Made by a program: the position numbers and the translations under genes | The notes under the pieces: model-generated | Seen by the model: only the letters and a program-made list of their open reading frames with translations | Database searches by the model: none | What the model was told of the DNA's origin: nothing | NCBI RefSeq assembly: GCF_032027425.1 | Contig: NZ_JAVSJA010000001.1 | Span: forward strand, 248,001-312,000 | DNA from: Microcystis wesenbergii NRERC-220 | GTDB taxonomy: Bacteria > Cyanobacteriota > Cyanobacteriia > Cyanobacteriales > Microcystaceae | Length of the DNA: 64,000 nucleotides | Direction: 5' to 3' | Shown: positions 43,834 through 53,330 of the stretch, piece after piece | How the letters are laid out: each line of letters begins with the position of its first letter | How positions within the stretch are numbered: the first letter of the stretch is position 1

Positions 43834-44838
43834 ATGGTTAAGTTTAGCAAGTACCTAAAGAGGCTTGGGATTGTTGCTGGAGTGGCTTTTTTGTTGTTGG
43901 TTACTCACCGAGCGGCTCCCCGAAAGGCAGTGGAAAATGAGCAGATGAAGGGGGTTTGGTTAACCAATATTGGCACGATATTGTTACATCACACTACGTC
44001 CTTAGATGAGGTGTTAAATCATCTTTCGCGATCGGGTTATGACCGGGTGTATTTTAGTGTTTATGGGTTTAGGGGAACGCTTTATCCGACTTCCCAACGT
44101 CCGACGAATTGGTTGTTTGTGCCGCCGTTGAGCAATCCCTGGAGGGCAGCGGTTAAGGAGTCTTTACGGCAGGGTTTGAAGCCATTTGCTTGGTTTGAGT
44201 ATGGTTTGATGTTATCGCCTAAGGATCCCATTGCCAAAAAGCATCCGGATTGGCTATTAAAAACGCCCGCAGGGAAGACGGTGGTGGAAACCAATGTCTG
44301 GTTAGATCCGGCGAATCCGCAGGTACAAGCCTATCTTTTGGGGAATATGGAAGATATTTTAAAAGAAAAAGATTTGGCGGGGATTCAGTTAGATGATCAT
44401 TGGGCGGTTCCGCGTGTTTTTGGTAATAAAAGTCAGGCTTTAACGAATTTAACCCGCAAGTTGCACGATCATGTCAAGGCGATTAATCCCAAGTTGGTGG
44501 TGAGTCTTTCGCCTAATCCTCACTCTTTTGCGGTGAATAAATATAATCAAAATTGGTTGGCTTGGGTGCGTCAAGGGATTGTGGATGAGGTGGTCTTACA
44601 GATCTATCGGAAAACTCCCAATCAGGTGGCGGCGAGTCTTTCGGGATCGGGACTGGCGACAGCTTCCCGGTATGTGCCGGTGGGGGTGGGTTTATATGCG
44701 GGTTGGAATCCTGATTTTTCCTTAAAGGGTTTACAAGCTCAGGTGAGGACGGTGGAGCGTCAGGGTTATGGCTATTCGTTATTTTGTTGGGAATTTGTGG
44801 TCATGCGTTATCTTTTTAATCATATTCCTCGGTTTTAA
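43834..44838 (+). CDS. Glycoside hydrolase-like 10 (GHL10) family protein
   Basis: A 334-residue exported protein. It has a signal anchor (residues about 8-27, LKRLGIVAGVAFLLLVTH). The TIM-barrel-like domain has KGVWLTNIGTILLHHTTSLD at 39-58, YDRVYFSVYGFRGTLYPT, GLKPFAWFEYGLMLSPKDP, KHPDWLLKT, and AGIQLDDHWAVP with an acidic pair near 188. These match the DUF187/GHL10 (YngK-like) family, thought to act on cell-wall or extracellular glycans. The precise substrate is unknown. Confidence 0.9.
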   Translation: MVKFSKYLKRLGIVAGVAFLLLVTHRAAPRKAVENEQMKGVWLTNIGTILLHHTTSLDEVLNHLSRSGYDRVYFSVYGFRGTLYPTSQRPTNWLFVPPLSNPWRAAVKESLRQGLKPFAWFEYGLMLSPKDPIAKKHPDWLLKTPAGKTVVETNVWLDPANPQVQAYLLGNMEDILKEKDLAGIQLDDHWAVPRVFGNKSQALTNLTRKLHDHVKAINPKLVVSLSPNPHSFAVNKYNQNWLAWVRQGIVDEVVLQIYRKTPNQVAASLSGSGLATASRYVPVGVGLYAGWNPDFSLKGLQAQVRTVERQGYGYSLFCWEFVVMRYLFNHIPRF

Positions 44839-44955
44839 GTAGGTAGGCGTTAAAAATTATCAGATCCCCCCGCCTATCGGCACCCCCCTTATCAAGGGGG
44901 GCAGGGGGTATCGAACCTAAAATCCATTTTTAATTTAATTATAACCAGCTACTTA
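44836..44955 (+). repeat. Repeat family I, left copy flanking the R-M gene
   Basis: Begins TAAGTAGGTAGGCGTTAAAA and ends AATTATAACCAGCTACTTAA, with a CCCCCCTTATCAAGGGGGG hairpin in the middle. The copy at 48700-48846 is in the opposite orientation. Its own ends are short inverted repeats (TAAGTAG). Confidence 0.85.
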
Positions 44956-45065
44956 ACGGGCTAAACAATCAAGATGCTCAAGTTAACTTTTTTTGGGTTG
45001 TCTGAAATACCCAGTTAATATTATAATTTTTTTATCTCAGTCAATGAATCGGTCATCAGACGCTT

Positions 45066-48000
45066 ATGAGTTTAATTCAAGAAGGAATAAAAAAAGGCTT
45101 AATTAAGTTAGATGATGAGCAGAAATATATTACCTATATTAATCAAAATAAAAAGCGAAATTATAGCAATCCTGAAGAACAGGTACAAGCTGAGACTTTT
45201 TTAAAATTAGTTTTGACCTATGGTTATGCTCAAAAGCGGATTCGGTTATTTGTTCCCGTAGCAATGGGATCATCGACCAAAGAAGCGGATATTATTGTTT
45301 ATAATGATGATGGGCATAAATCCCCTCATATCGTTGTTGAATGTAAAAAACAAGAGGTTTCAGAATTAGAATTTACTCAGGCAGTAGAGCAGGGTTTTAG
45401 TTATGCGGTGGCGGAAGGAGCGAAATATGTTTGGATAACTTCCGGTATTAAAGATGAATATTATCAAGTACCAACAGAAAAGCCAAAGGAAAGAATTACT
45501 ATCACTGATATTCCACAATCGGGAGTGGAAACATTAGCGCGTTTTAAATATGCTAAAGGTGGTGGTATTTCTAATGGACAAAAGTTATTTGAGTTAACAG
45601 TAGTTACAGAGGATGAGTTAACCCGTCGTTTTAAGCAGGCTCATCAATCCTTATGGGGAGGGGGAGAGTTGAATCCCTCAGAGGCTTTTGACGAGTTAGA
45701 TAAGCTAATTTTTTGTAAAATTTGGGATGAAAAGAAAGCTCGCAAGGTAGGGGAACCCTACGATTTTCAGATCTTTAGTGTTGCACCTAAAGCTAATGAA
45801 AAAGAGGAGGAAAGAAAACAACGGGAAAATAAGCAATTAAGTGAGCGCATTAAGGCTTTATATGAAGAAGGTCGTCGAGCAGATGCAGAAGTTTTTAAGG
45901 ATGATATTCGCTTAAGTCCAGAGAAGTTGCGGACGGTGGTGGGTTATTTGGAAAGTATTAATTTAGGCGAAACAGACTTAGATAGTAAGGGTCGAGCTTT
46001 TGAGACGTTTATGGGGTCATTTTTTCGCGGAGATTTTGGGCAGTATTTTACACCTCGACCAATTGTTAAGTTTATTGTGGATGTACTACCCATCAAGCAC
46101 AATTCTTTAGTTTTAGACACATCTTGTGGAAGCGGTGGTTTTCTGCTTCATGCGTTAGAGAAGGTTCGTACGGAAGCTGATGAATACTATCCCAATTATC
46201 AAACGGATCCGAAAGAATATAACAAACATTATCAGCATTGGCATAATTTTGCTCAGAGTAATTTGTTTGGCATTGAAATTAATGAACAGATTGCCCGGGT
46301 TGCCAAAATGAATATGATTATCCATGATGATGGTCATACCAATGTAATTGCGGCGGATGGTTTACGCGATAGTGAAGATTTAATTAAACGGACAGAAAAT
46401 AAAGGCTTTACATATAATCGCTTTGATTTTGTTATTACTAATCCGCCTTTTGGTTCGGTTATTAAACAAACGGAACAGGCTTATATATCCCAATATAGCT
46501 TTGCGATGAAGGCGGTAGATTGGTTAAATCCTAAAAGTAGGACAACGGAGCGGGACAGCCAAAGTACAGAAGTTTTATTTCTTGAGCAATGTCATCGTTT
46601 TTTAAAGGAAGGTGGCTATTTAGCGATGGTGGTTCCTGATGGTATTTTGACTAATTCAAGTTTGCAGTATGTGAGGGATGGAATCGAGGAAAAATATCGC
46701 ATTGTGGCGGTGGTTTCGATGCCTCAGACGGCTTTTTCTGCAACGGGAGCGGGGGTTAAAAGTTCGGTTTTATTTTTGAAAAAGTATTCGCAAGCAGTAA
46801 CGGAAAGTATTCAACAGGCTAAACTGGCTTTACAGGATCAAATTAAGCAAGGTAATGATTATTTAAAGTTATTGGATAAGATTGAAAATAATAAGAAGCG
46901 GCATTTAAAGGAGTTACGAGGTTTTGATAATGCTCAAAATTTGTCCGGTAAAGCGTTGACGGATTCGGAGGCTTATAAGGAGTGGAAAAAGTCGGTCACG
47001 GCGGAATATAATGACCAAATTGAGGCTTTAAAGGAGTCTTTGAGTGATCAGTATGGGGAAGAAAAGCAAAAGGTAATCGAAGATTATCCGATTTTTATGG
47101 CGATTGCCGAAAATATTGGTTATGATGCAACGGGTAAACAGACTAATAATAATGAGTTAGATTTTATTGGTCGGGAGCTTGCGCGGTTTATTGAGTCGAT
47201 AGAGTCAGGTAAGGATGGTTTTTTTTTAAGTCTTGATGTGGATAAGAATAAGGTATTTTTCGTCAATTTTTTCAATCTTATTGCTAGAATTGATCCTTAT
47301 TACCACAGGCCAGATTTTTTGTCGATAAGGAAAAAGTTAATAAATAATCCATTATTTAATAGGATTGGAAGATTAATATTATCTTGGAATCGAGGAGATG
47401 GACCCCGTGATGGTTTTTATACAGATGATTATCAAAATGGGGTCTATTTTCTTCGTGTAAACAATCTTAAAGAGCATACTATAAATTTAGAAGATGTTAA
47501 ATACATAACTAGATATGTCCATGAAAATACTCTTAAAAGATCGCAAGTTACTGCTGGAGATGTAGTTTTTGCAATTAGTGGAACAAAAGAAAACCTTGGA
47601 ACAGTTTCAATAATTCCCGATCATATTTCTGAAGCCAACTTAAATTCAGCATTGGTGACACTAAAATTAGATTGGTCAGTTATAAATAAGAAATATTTTT
47701 GTTATATGTTTGATTTAAATATAACAAGAGTTCAAATTGAATTTATTGGTAAAGGAACTGCTCAAAATAACTTAAATAATGAAGAAATATCAGAGATTCA
47801 CATATTTTTACCATCTATTAAAAAACAATTAGAAATAGTTGATTTTCTTGATAAAAGTTATCTTTCAAAAAAACAAAAAGAACTGGAAGCACAGCGATTA
47901 CTAGATAGTATTGATGATTATCTGTTAGGGGAGTTGGGGATTGAGTTACCCGAACCCGAAGAAAACACTATTCAAAACCGAATTTTTATCCGTAATTTAA

Positions 48001-48671
48001 GCGAAGTATCAGGCGATAGGTTTGATCCTTTTTATTTTCAAAAATACTATATTCATATTTTAAATAAAATCAAAAGCAAAAGTAACATAATATTGTTATC
48101 TAAGGTTTTAACCTTTTTAGAAAGTGGAAGTCGTCCTCAAGGAGGTGTTGCAAATATAGATGATGGAGTTTTAAGTTTTGGGGGTGAACATATTAATAAT
48201 CGATGTGAAATTGAAATTAATAACCCCAAATATATCCCCCATGAATATCACAATTCACATAAATTAACAGAAACAAGACTTAATGATATTTTGCTTGTAA
48301 AAGATGGTGCAACTACTGGTAAGATAGGAATTATTTTACAAGAAAAATATTCGGGACAAAACATCAATGAACACTTGTTTTTAATAAGATGCTCTAGCTT
48401 GATCAATCCCATATACTTGCTAAATTATCTAAGCTCAAAAATAGGGAGTGTGCAGCTTAAAAGGGAAATAACAGGAGCAACTGTTACAGGAATAACAAAA
48501 AACGTAGTTAAGCATTTAAAAATAATATTACCCCCCATTGAAAAACAAATCGAAATTAGTGAGCATATCACGGCAATTCGTAATCAAGCCAAACAACTCC
48601 AACAACAAGCCAAAGACGACCTAGAAAAAGCTAAACAGGAAGTCGAAGCCATGATTTTAGGTGATGACTAA
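45066..48671 (+). CDS. Single-chain restriction-modification enzyme (nuclease, N6-methylase and specificity domains)
   Basis: A 1201-residue protein combining three type I functions. Residues about 1-160 are an HsdR-N-like PD-(D/E)XK nuclease (D75 in KEADIIVYN; E92-x-K94 in VVECKKQEV). Residues about 280-680 are an N6-adenine methyltransferase, with SAM motif DTSCGSGGFLLHAL near 350 and catalytic NPPFGS near 459. Residues about 750-1200 carry two target recognition domains, separated and followed by HsdS-type coiled coils. No helicase motor exists. This resembles type IIG/IIL enzymes that bind, methylate and cut with one chain. It stands alone between inverted repeats. Confidence 0.92.
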   Translation: MSLIQEGIKKGLIKLDDEQKYITYINQNKKRNYSNPEEQVQAETFLKLVLTYGYAQKRIRLFVPVAMGSSTKEADIIVYNDDGHKSPHIVVECKKQEVSELEFTQAVEQGFSYAVAEGAKYVWITSGIKDEYYQVPTEKPKERITITDIPQSGVETLARFKYAKGGGISNGQKLFELTVVTEDELTRRFKQAHQSLWGGGELNPSEAFDELDKLIFCKIWDEKKARKVGEPYDFQIFSVAPKANEKEEERKQRENKQLSERIKALYEEGRRADAEVFKDDIRLSPEKLRTVVGYLESINLGETDLDSKGRAFETFMGSFFRGDFGQYFTPRPIVKFIVDVLPIKHNSLVLDTSCGSGGFLLHALEKVRTEADEYYPNYQTDPKEYNKHYQHWHNFAQSNLFGIEINEQIARVAKMNMIIHDDGHTNVIAADGLRDSEDLIKRTENKGFTYNRFDFVITNPPFGSVIKQTEQAYISQYSFAMKAVDWLNPKSRTTERDSQSTEVLFLEQCHRFLKEGGYLAMVVPDGILTNSSLQYVRDGIEEKYRIVAVVSMPQTAFSATGAGVKSSVLFLKKYSQAVTESIQQAKLALQDQIKQGNDYLKLLDKIENNKKRHLKELRGFDNAQNLSGKALTDSEAYKEWKKSVTAEYNDQIEALKESLSDQYGEEKQKVIEDYPIFMAIAENIGYDATGKQTNNNELDFIGRELARFIESIESGKDGFFLSLDVDKNKVFFVNFFNLIARIDPYYHRPDFLSIRKKLINNPLFNRIGRLILSWNRGDGPRDGFYTDDYQNGVYFLRVNNLKEHTINLEDVKYITRYVHENTLKRSQVTAGDVVFAISGTKENLGTVSIIPDHISEANLNSALVTLKLDWSVINKKYFCYMFDLNITRVQIEFIGKGTAQNNLNNEEISEIHIFLPSIKKQLEIVDFLDKSYLSKKQKELEAQRLLDSIDDYLLGELGIELPEPEENTIQNRIFIRNLSEVSGDRFDPFYFQKYYIHILNKIKSKSNIILLSKVLTFLESGSRPQGGVANIDDGVLSFGGEHINNRCEIEINNPKYIPHEYHNSHKLTETRLNDILLVKDGATTGKIGIILQEKYSGQNINEHLFLIRCSSLINPIYLLNYLSSKIGSVQLKREITGATVTGITKNVVKHLKIILPPIEKQIEISEHITAIRNQAKQLQQQAKDDLEKAKQEVEAMILGDD

Positions 48672-48699
48672 AAGCCTAATTTATCTTGAAAACCGTTAA

Positions 48700-48846
48700 A
48701 TTAAGTAGCTGGTTATAATTAAATTAAAAATGGATTTTGCCTTTAATCCCCCCTTGATCCCCCCTTGATAAGGTAGGGTTGATTCATGAATCAACCCTAC
48801 CCTTGATAAGGGTGGTGTCTGATAATTTTTAACGCCTACCTACTTA
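48700..48846 (-). repeat. Repeat family I, right copy flanking the R-M gene
   Basis: Inverted relative to 44836-44955: starts TTAAGTAGCTGGTTATAATT and ends TTAACGCCTACCTACTTAAA. Its middle has an added palindrome GGTAGGGTTGATTCATGAAT. Confidence 0.85.
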
Positions 48847-48873
48847 AAAAGGAGAAAATCTCAGGCAAACTTT

Positions 48874-48903
48874 CATAAAAGAAACCCTTAAAGTTGGGTT
48901 TCT
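48874..48903 (-). terminator. Rho-independent terminator after cruG
   Basis: On the minus strand AGAAACCC pairs with GGGTTTCT around AACTTTAA and is followed by TTTATG. It lies about 30 bp past the cruG stop. Confidence 0.7.
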
Positions 48904-48933
48904 ACGAAACTGAGGGTCTTCACCCTAACATTT

Positions 48934-50121
48934 TTAATACACTCGACCGCGCCAACTTTGGGGACGGGTAAAAGCAGAGATAAAAATGCGGATAACTGCC
49001 AGCGGATCCGCTAGGGGAGATAGCCAAAATAATCCTGAAGATAGATTGACTTTTTCGCCCCGATAGTAACTAGGAGAGACAGCCAATAAAAGGGCAAAGC
49101 GAATCAATAACAGCAGCAGGTTTAAAGTCAAAACAATTTTTAAACTCAGGAAATTGTAGCCAAAAATCAAAGCTGTGAGCAGTAAAGGAGTGATAATTAT
49201 CGGTAATCCCTGAGTAAGAGCTAATAAAGCTAAATCGCCCCATAATTGCCCCTGATAGGAGGCATCTTTGAGGTCAAGAGATCTGCCCCATTCGCGCCAA
49301 GTTTCCTTGAGTCCTTCGTACATCCGCACGCGAATCAACTTCGCCCCATCGAGAAATCCCACCCGATAGCCTTTCGTTGCCGCTAGACGGGCGAGGGTGA
49401 CATCATCGCAAAAAGAACCTTTTGCCCCGCTATAACCGTCTAAAGCCGCTAAAACTGACCGCCGGCAGAGAAAACATTGACCATTGGCCATGACTCGTTC
49501 GGGATCTTGCCCGCGCACTCCGGCCGCATCAAAGCGATAGAGCAAAGTCATCAATAAAGCCGGCTGTAACCACCATTCTCCCGGATAGGAGAGGATAAAT
49601 TGCGGCGACAGGGAAACTAAATCGTAACCTTCTGCGATCGCAGCTTTAACTAAACTAGCGACTAAATTTGCTTGGGGTTGGGTATCGGCATCAATGCCCA
49701 AAATCCAGTCACTTTTAGGAGAACTAAACAAAAAACCATTGTGTAACGCCCAGGGACGACCTACCCAATCGGGAGGCAAAGGATAATCGGTTTTCAGGCG
49801 AAAGCGGGGGTCTTTTGCCGCTATCTCCTTGACTTTTTCCCGCGTACCATCTTGGGAATTGCTATCGACAATCAGAATTTCTCGCACTTCGTAACTCTGT
49901 TGACTCAATCCCCGTAAACAACCGTCAATCCTGGCCACTTCGTTTAACGTCGGCACAATCACGCTTACTGTCCCTAACATCTCCGGGGTGGGGGGTTGGG
50001 GAGTCAGGGGAGGACGACGACGCGCCCCTTTTAGCAGACGGGAAAGAAGGATAAAAAAGGCAACAGCCTGAGACAGCAGTAGCCCCAGGCAGAATGCACC
50101 GAGAATTATCTCAGTTAACAA
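48934..50121 (-). CDS. cruG: 2'-O-glycosyltransferase CruG
   Basis: A 395-residue family-2 glycosyltransferase with an N-terminal helix (about 4-27) and C-terminal membrane helices (about 305-355). VSVIVPTLNEVARIDGCL at about 52-69 begins the GT-A domain, and LGIDADTQPQAN near 140 carries the DxD metal site. Directly following cruF, it fits CruG, which glycosylates the 2'-hydroxyl of myxol. The pair makes myxol glycosides (myxoxanthophyll), carotenoids that stabilise thylakoid membranes and the cell wall. The CruG assignment leans on the cruF context. Confidence 0.88.
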   Translation of the reverse strand: MLTEIILGAFCLGLLLSQAVAFFILLSRLLKGARRRPPLTPQPPTPEMLGTVSVIVPTLNEVARIDGCLRGLSQQSYEVREILIVDSNSQDGTREKVKEIAAKDPRFRLKTDYPLPPDWVGRPWALHNGFLFSSPKSDWILGIDADTQPQANLVASLVKAAIAEGYDLVSLSPQFILSYPGEWWLQPALLMTLLYRFDAAGVRGQDPERVMANGQCFLCRRSVLAALDGYSGAKGSFCDDVTLARLAATKGYRVGFLDGAKLIRVRMYEGLKETWREWGRSLDLKDASYQGQLWGDLALLALTQGLPIIITPLLLTALIFGYNFLSLKIVLTLNLLLLLIRFALLLAVSPSYYRGEKVNLSSGLFWLSPLADPLAVIRIFISAFTRPQSWRGRVY

Positions 50122-50122
50122 C

Positions 50123-51037
50123 TTATTTGGCTCCTCTCACCGAAACAACGGGGATTTTTAGGGTTGTTACTTCGCTGGTTGGCACTGTTTGCCCAGAAGC
50201 AACAGCTTGGGCGCGATTATAGAGGAGTATTAAAGGCAGAACACCGGTGAGTAATCCTAGGAAAATCGGCGGATAAATACCAGCACCGATACTCATGACC
50301 GTAGCAAAGCCAAAATTACCTAAATACATCACAAAAGGTAGGGTTAAATCTTGACTTGGCAGTTTCACCGGTTGCACTTGCCAAATTAAAGTGGCTACCG
50401 TCATAAAAACACAGCCTGTACCGAACCAACCGGCAAAATTTTCATAGGGCATCCCAAAGAAGGCCCCCGGTTGTTCCCAAATCCAGAAGGGTATGGTAGT
50501 TTGACTCATGGCCGGATCTAGGACAAAATCCCAGGAAGTTAATAATACCGCCCCGATAGCGATCGATCCTAGATTTTGTAGCCATTGGGGTAAAGCAAGA
50601 GTGGATAAACCAACGCGAGCGATAATATAGGCACTAAAACCGAGATAAAACCAAGATAGGGGGATAGTAAAGGGTACTAAACCCGCAATTTTGTAACCTA
50701 GGCCCGAAAGATAACGATAATGACCGAAAGGAAAGCCGGTACTGGTTCCTAATAGTTCGCTACAAAGGGATAAACTGATAGCGGGAACCATGAATCCTAA
50801 CCAGTGCCACACTCCTAGAGTTCGATAGGCATAAACAGCCACGGCTGCCATTCCTAACACCATATACACCACACCCCCCCCGGCCATTGACCAAGCAAAG
50901 GCGGTTTTGCCAAAATCCGGTAAATTGGCCACAAATTCGGGATGGGGCAAAACTAGCAACAATCCCGCTAGTCCAAAAGCCATCGATACAATATGACCGA
51001 TGAGCAGAGCTTTTTCGATCGCAATTAGTCGTCTCAT
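50123..51037 (-). CDS. cruF: Gamma-carotene 1'-hydroxylase CruF
   Basis: A 304-residue integral membrane protein with about eight helices. The CruF/DUF422 signature is visible: SELLGTSTGFPFGHYRYLSG near residues 94-113, GLVPFTIPLSWFYLGFSAY near 119-137, and LTSWDFVLDPAMS near 168-180. CruF hydrates the psi end of gamma-carotene derivatives at C1' on the way to myxol. One base separates its stop from the cruG start region, so the two form an operon. Confidence 0.92.
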   Translation of the reverse strand: MRRLIAIEKALLIGHIVSMAFGLAGLLLVLPHPEFVANLPDFGKTAFAWSMAGGGVVYMVLGMAAVAVYAYRTLGVWHWLGFMVPAISLSLCSELLGTSTGFPFGHYRYLSGLGYKIAGLVPFTIPLSWFYLGFSAYIIARVGLSTLALPQWLQNLGSIAIGAVLLTSWDFVLDPAMSQTTIPFWIWEQPGAFFGMPYENFAGWFGTGCVFMTVATLIWQVQPVKLPSQDLTLPFVMYLGNFGFATVMSIGAGIYPPIFLGLLTGVLPLILLYNRAQAVASGQTVPTSEVTTLKIPVVSVRGAK

Positions 51038-51546
51038 TAAATCTCTAGCACTGCGAAGGGATAATCATTTTCAAGTTTACAAATCTTTATTAAAGAATTA
51101 TTACGCAGATCGGTCACTTTCGGCAAAAAAGTTTTACAGGGGTTAGGGATTTTAGTGTAGCATCGGTTTAGGAGTCAGTAGGCAGGAGTCAGTGGTCATA
51201 ATAATCAATCAAATTGTCTATTTAGAGATTTTATGCTACTTTATACTTAGTTTTTTCATTTTTTCAACCCCCAAAAATTAATTATGCAAGGGGCAATGAC
51301 TAAAAATGCCTGAAAATATATATAGCAGTTTTCCTCAGAATGAGGCATGGGCAAGGGGATTAAACCCTTTGTTAGCCAAACTTCTCGACACCTCAGTAAC
51401 GTGAAAAGCGCTATATTAAGAATGATGCTTTTAGCCCGAAAAAATGGCACTCTAAGATTAAGTCCTCTCGATCGCCCACCAATTGCAGCGGTTCTTAAAA
51501 AAACTCTCTCCACCAGACTCACTATAATTAACACAGTAGCCTAGCT
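51038..51546. other. 509-bp gap with a dispersed repeat
   Basis: This lies between divergent cruF and the Ser/Thr kinase and so holds both promoters. It contains family D (about 51173-51288) with short GTCAGTAGGCAGGAGTCAG units at its edge. The stretch 51290-51546 is open on both strands but without protein-like composition. No RNA gene is seen. Confidence 0.5.
51173..51288. repeat. Dispersed repeat, family D, copy 2
   Basis: CAGGAGTCAGTGGTCAT, ATAATCAATCAAAT, AGATTTTATGCTACTTTAT and TTAATTATGCAAGGG parallel 17873-17998. Confidence 0.6.
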
Positions 51547-53085
51547 ATGTCGGCAGATTCTAGACATCGGCGCCTACTTGCCAATCGATACCAACTGGTC
51601 GAGTTGATCGGTAGCGGCGCCATGGGACAAGTATATCGAGCAGAAGATAAACTCTTAGGTGGCGTAACCGTCGCCGTGAAATTTCTCTCGCAAACTCTCC
51701 TCAACAAAAGAATGCGCGGGCGTTTCGAGCGAGAGGCGACTATTTCGGCACTTTTAGGCGAAAAAAGTATTCATATTGTTAAAGTTCGTGATTATGGTGT
51801 AGATGAAAAGGAAGTCCCCTTCTACGTCATGGAATTTTTGCAAGGGGAAAGCATGAGTGAAATCATCAAATATCACCCGCTGCCTCTCTCGCGCTTCCTC
51901 AATCTCACCCGTCAGATTTGTTTCGGCCTGGAATGCGCCCATAAGGGTATTATCTTCCAAGGACAGATGTGTCCGATTATTCACCGGGACATCAAACCAG
52001 GCAATATTATCGTGATTCAGGACTCAGGATTAGGGGAATTGGTGAAAATTCTCGATTTTGGCATCGCTAAACCCATCCAATCAGGAGAAGTCCCAACCCA
52101 ATCGTTTATGGGAACCTTAGCCTATTGTTCCCCAGAACAGATGGAAGGTAAAGAACTCGATCATCGTTCCGATATCTACAGTTTCGGGATTGTGATGTAC
52201 GAGATGATCACGGGAGAAACGCCCCTTTTTCCCGATAATCTCTCCTTTGGCGGTTGGTATGAGGTTCACCACTACGTCGAACCCTGTCCCTTTAATTCTA
52301 GCTTGCAATTACCGCCAGAATTAGAACAGTTAATCCTACGCTGTTTAGCCAAAGCACCCAGCGATCGCCCACAAAGTGTTACAGATATACTACAAGTTCT
52401 CGAACGACTCGAACCCCTAGCCAAAAATGCTCAACCCAACAAATTGAATCGTATCGATGAAATAGTCAAAAAAATTGACGATTACACCACCAAAATCAAA
52501 ACCCTTCATGATTTAGATCAAACCATTGTTTCTGCTGCTAATGCCAAGGATGTCTGTCTCAAGTCCAGTTGGCCCGAGGACAAACCCCGCCAAAAAATTG
52601 TCTTCCCACGCTGTCTCCAGGCTGCTGACGGGGTTTTTGCCAGTTTATGGGTAATGTTGGCTCGAGAAGATATCCCCGTTCGGGTTGCTAGTGTCCGTTA
52701 TAATCAATTCCTCTTTTTACCCGCACCCCACCCGATGATTCTCTGGATTACTGTCCTCTATCATCGTCAACAGGGACCGCGCTGGTTGCCCTGTTATTTG
52801 GACTTAAAAACCCCCCAGGGTCAAAAAATGACCAAAACCCTCGGCGAAACCGGTCAATACTGGATTTTATTTTTCTCCCTCGAAGGCAGCAACATCTGTG
52901 AAAATGTGATCACCGCTAATATTCCCGCCAATCAACGCCAAATTTTGCAGCAATGGCTGACCGATAGTCAATCGGTCCAGGGTGGCAACCCGCAAATTAG
53001 CAAGCAGACGTTAAAACAGAAACTGGATGAACTCAAGCCCCAAATTATGGCTAAATTAGAGTCGGAATTGGCCGCGCAGCCCTAA
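51547..53085 (+). CDS. Ser/Thr protein kinase, cytosolic
   Basis: A 512-residue Hanks-type kinase without a transmembrane helix. The kinase domain (about 13-290) has GSGAMGQVYRAED, VAVKF with the ATP lysine, IHRDIKPGNIIV, LDFGIAKP and GTLAYCSPEQMEG. A coiled segment (about 295-325) leads to a C-terminal domain of about 190 residues rich in Trp and aromatic residues (LWVMLAREDIPVRVASVRYN, WITVLYHRQQGPRWLPCYLD). I recognise that domain only as recurring in cyanobacterial kinases. The sensed signal and substrates are unknown. Confidence 0.93.
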   Translation: MSADSRHRRLLANRYQLVELIGSGAMGQVYRAEDKLLGGVTVAVKFLSQTLLNKRMRGRFEREATISALLGEKSIHIVKVRDYGVDEKEVPFYVMEFLQGESMSEIIKYHPLPLSRFLNLTRQICFGLECAHKGIIFQGQMCPIIHRDIKPGNIIVIQDSGLGELVKILDFGIAKPIQSGEVPTQSFMGTLAYCSPEQMEGKELDHRSDIYSFGIVMYEMITGETPLFPDNLSFGGWYEVHHYVEPCPFNSSLQLPPELEQLILRCLAKAPSDRPQSVTDILQVLERLEPLAKNAQPNKLNRIDEIVKKIDDYTTKIKTLHDLDQTIVSAANAKDVCLKSSWPEDKPRQKIVFPRCLQAADGVFASLWVMLAREDIPVRVASVRYNQFLFLPAPHPMILWITVLYHRQQGPRWLPCYLDLKTPQGQKMTKTLGETGQYWILFFSLEGSNICENVITANIPANQRQILQQWLTDSQSVQGGNPQISKQTLKQKLDELKPQIMAKLESELAAQP

Positions 53086-53098
53086 AAAATCAGGGGGG

Positions 53099-53228
53099 TA
53101 AGCTAAGACGCATTTAAAGCGCTTATTCTTAAGATTAGCCGAATCTCCCCCAATCCCTTTACTGTTGCCTCTTGCAAGAGTGCCTCTTGCCTCGTCTCAA
53201 CAAGCAATTTAAATGCGCGGGCAGCTTA
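53099..53228. repeat. MITE-like repeat, family A, copy 2
   Basis: Starts TAAGCTAAGACGCATTTAAA and ends TTTAAATGCGCGGGCAGCTTA-like, the same unit as 1578-1684. It lies 14 bp after the kinase stop and just upstream of the RelE-like gene. Confidence 0.8.
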
Positions 53229-53261
53229 TTAACTAACCCCCCTTTTTATTGAACAAGTGCG

Positions 53262-53330
53262 ATGGTGCGTCAGGAAATAGCAATGGGTGAAACTACTCTA
53301 GCCAGTGAAGTATTTCCGACACAAAAATGA
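53262..53330 (+). pseudogene. Remnant of the antitoxin gene partnering the RelE-like toxin
   Basis: A 22-codon frame (MVRQEIAMGETTLASEVFP, then TQK) ends with TGA overlapping the ATG of the toxin gene, the usual antitoxin-toxin overlap. It is far too short for an antitoxin. The upstream body is replaced by the family A repeat. Interpretation as an antitoxin C-terminus is inference. Confidence 0.5.

Noticed and set aside
51256-51534. 92-codon minus-strand frame in the cruF-kinase gap
   Set aside because: No ribosome-binding site, composition unlike neighbours, and a plus-strand frame overlaps it equally well.
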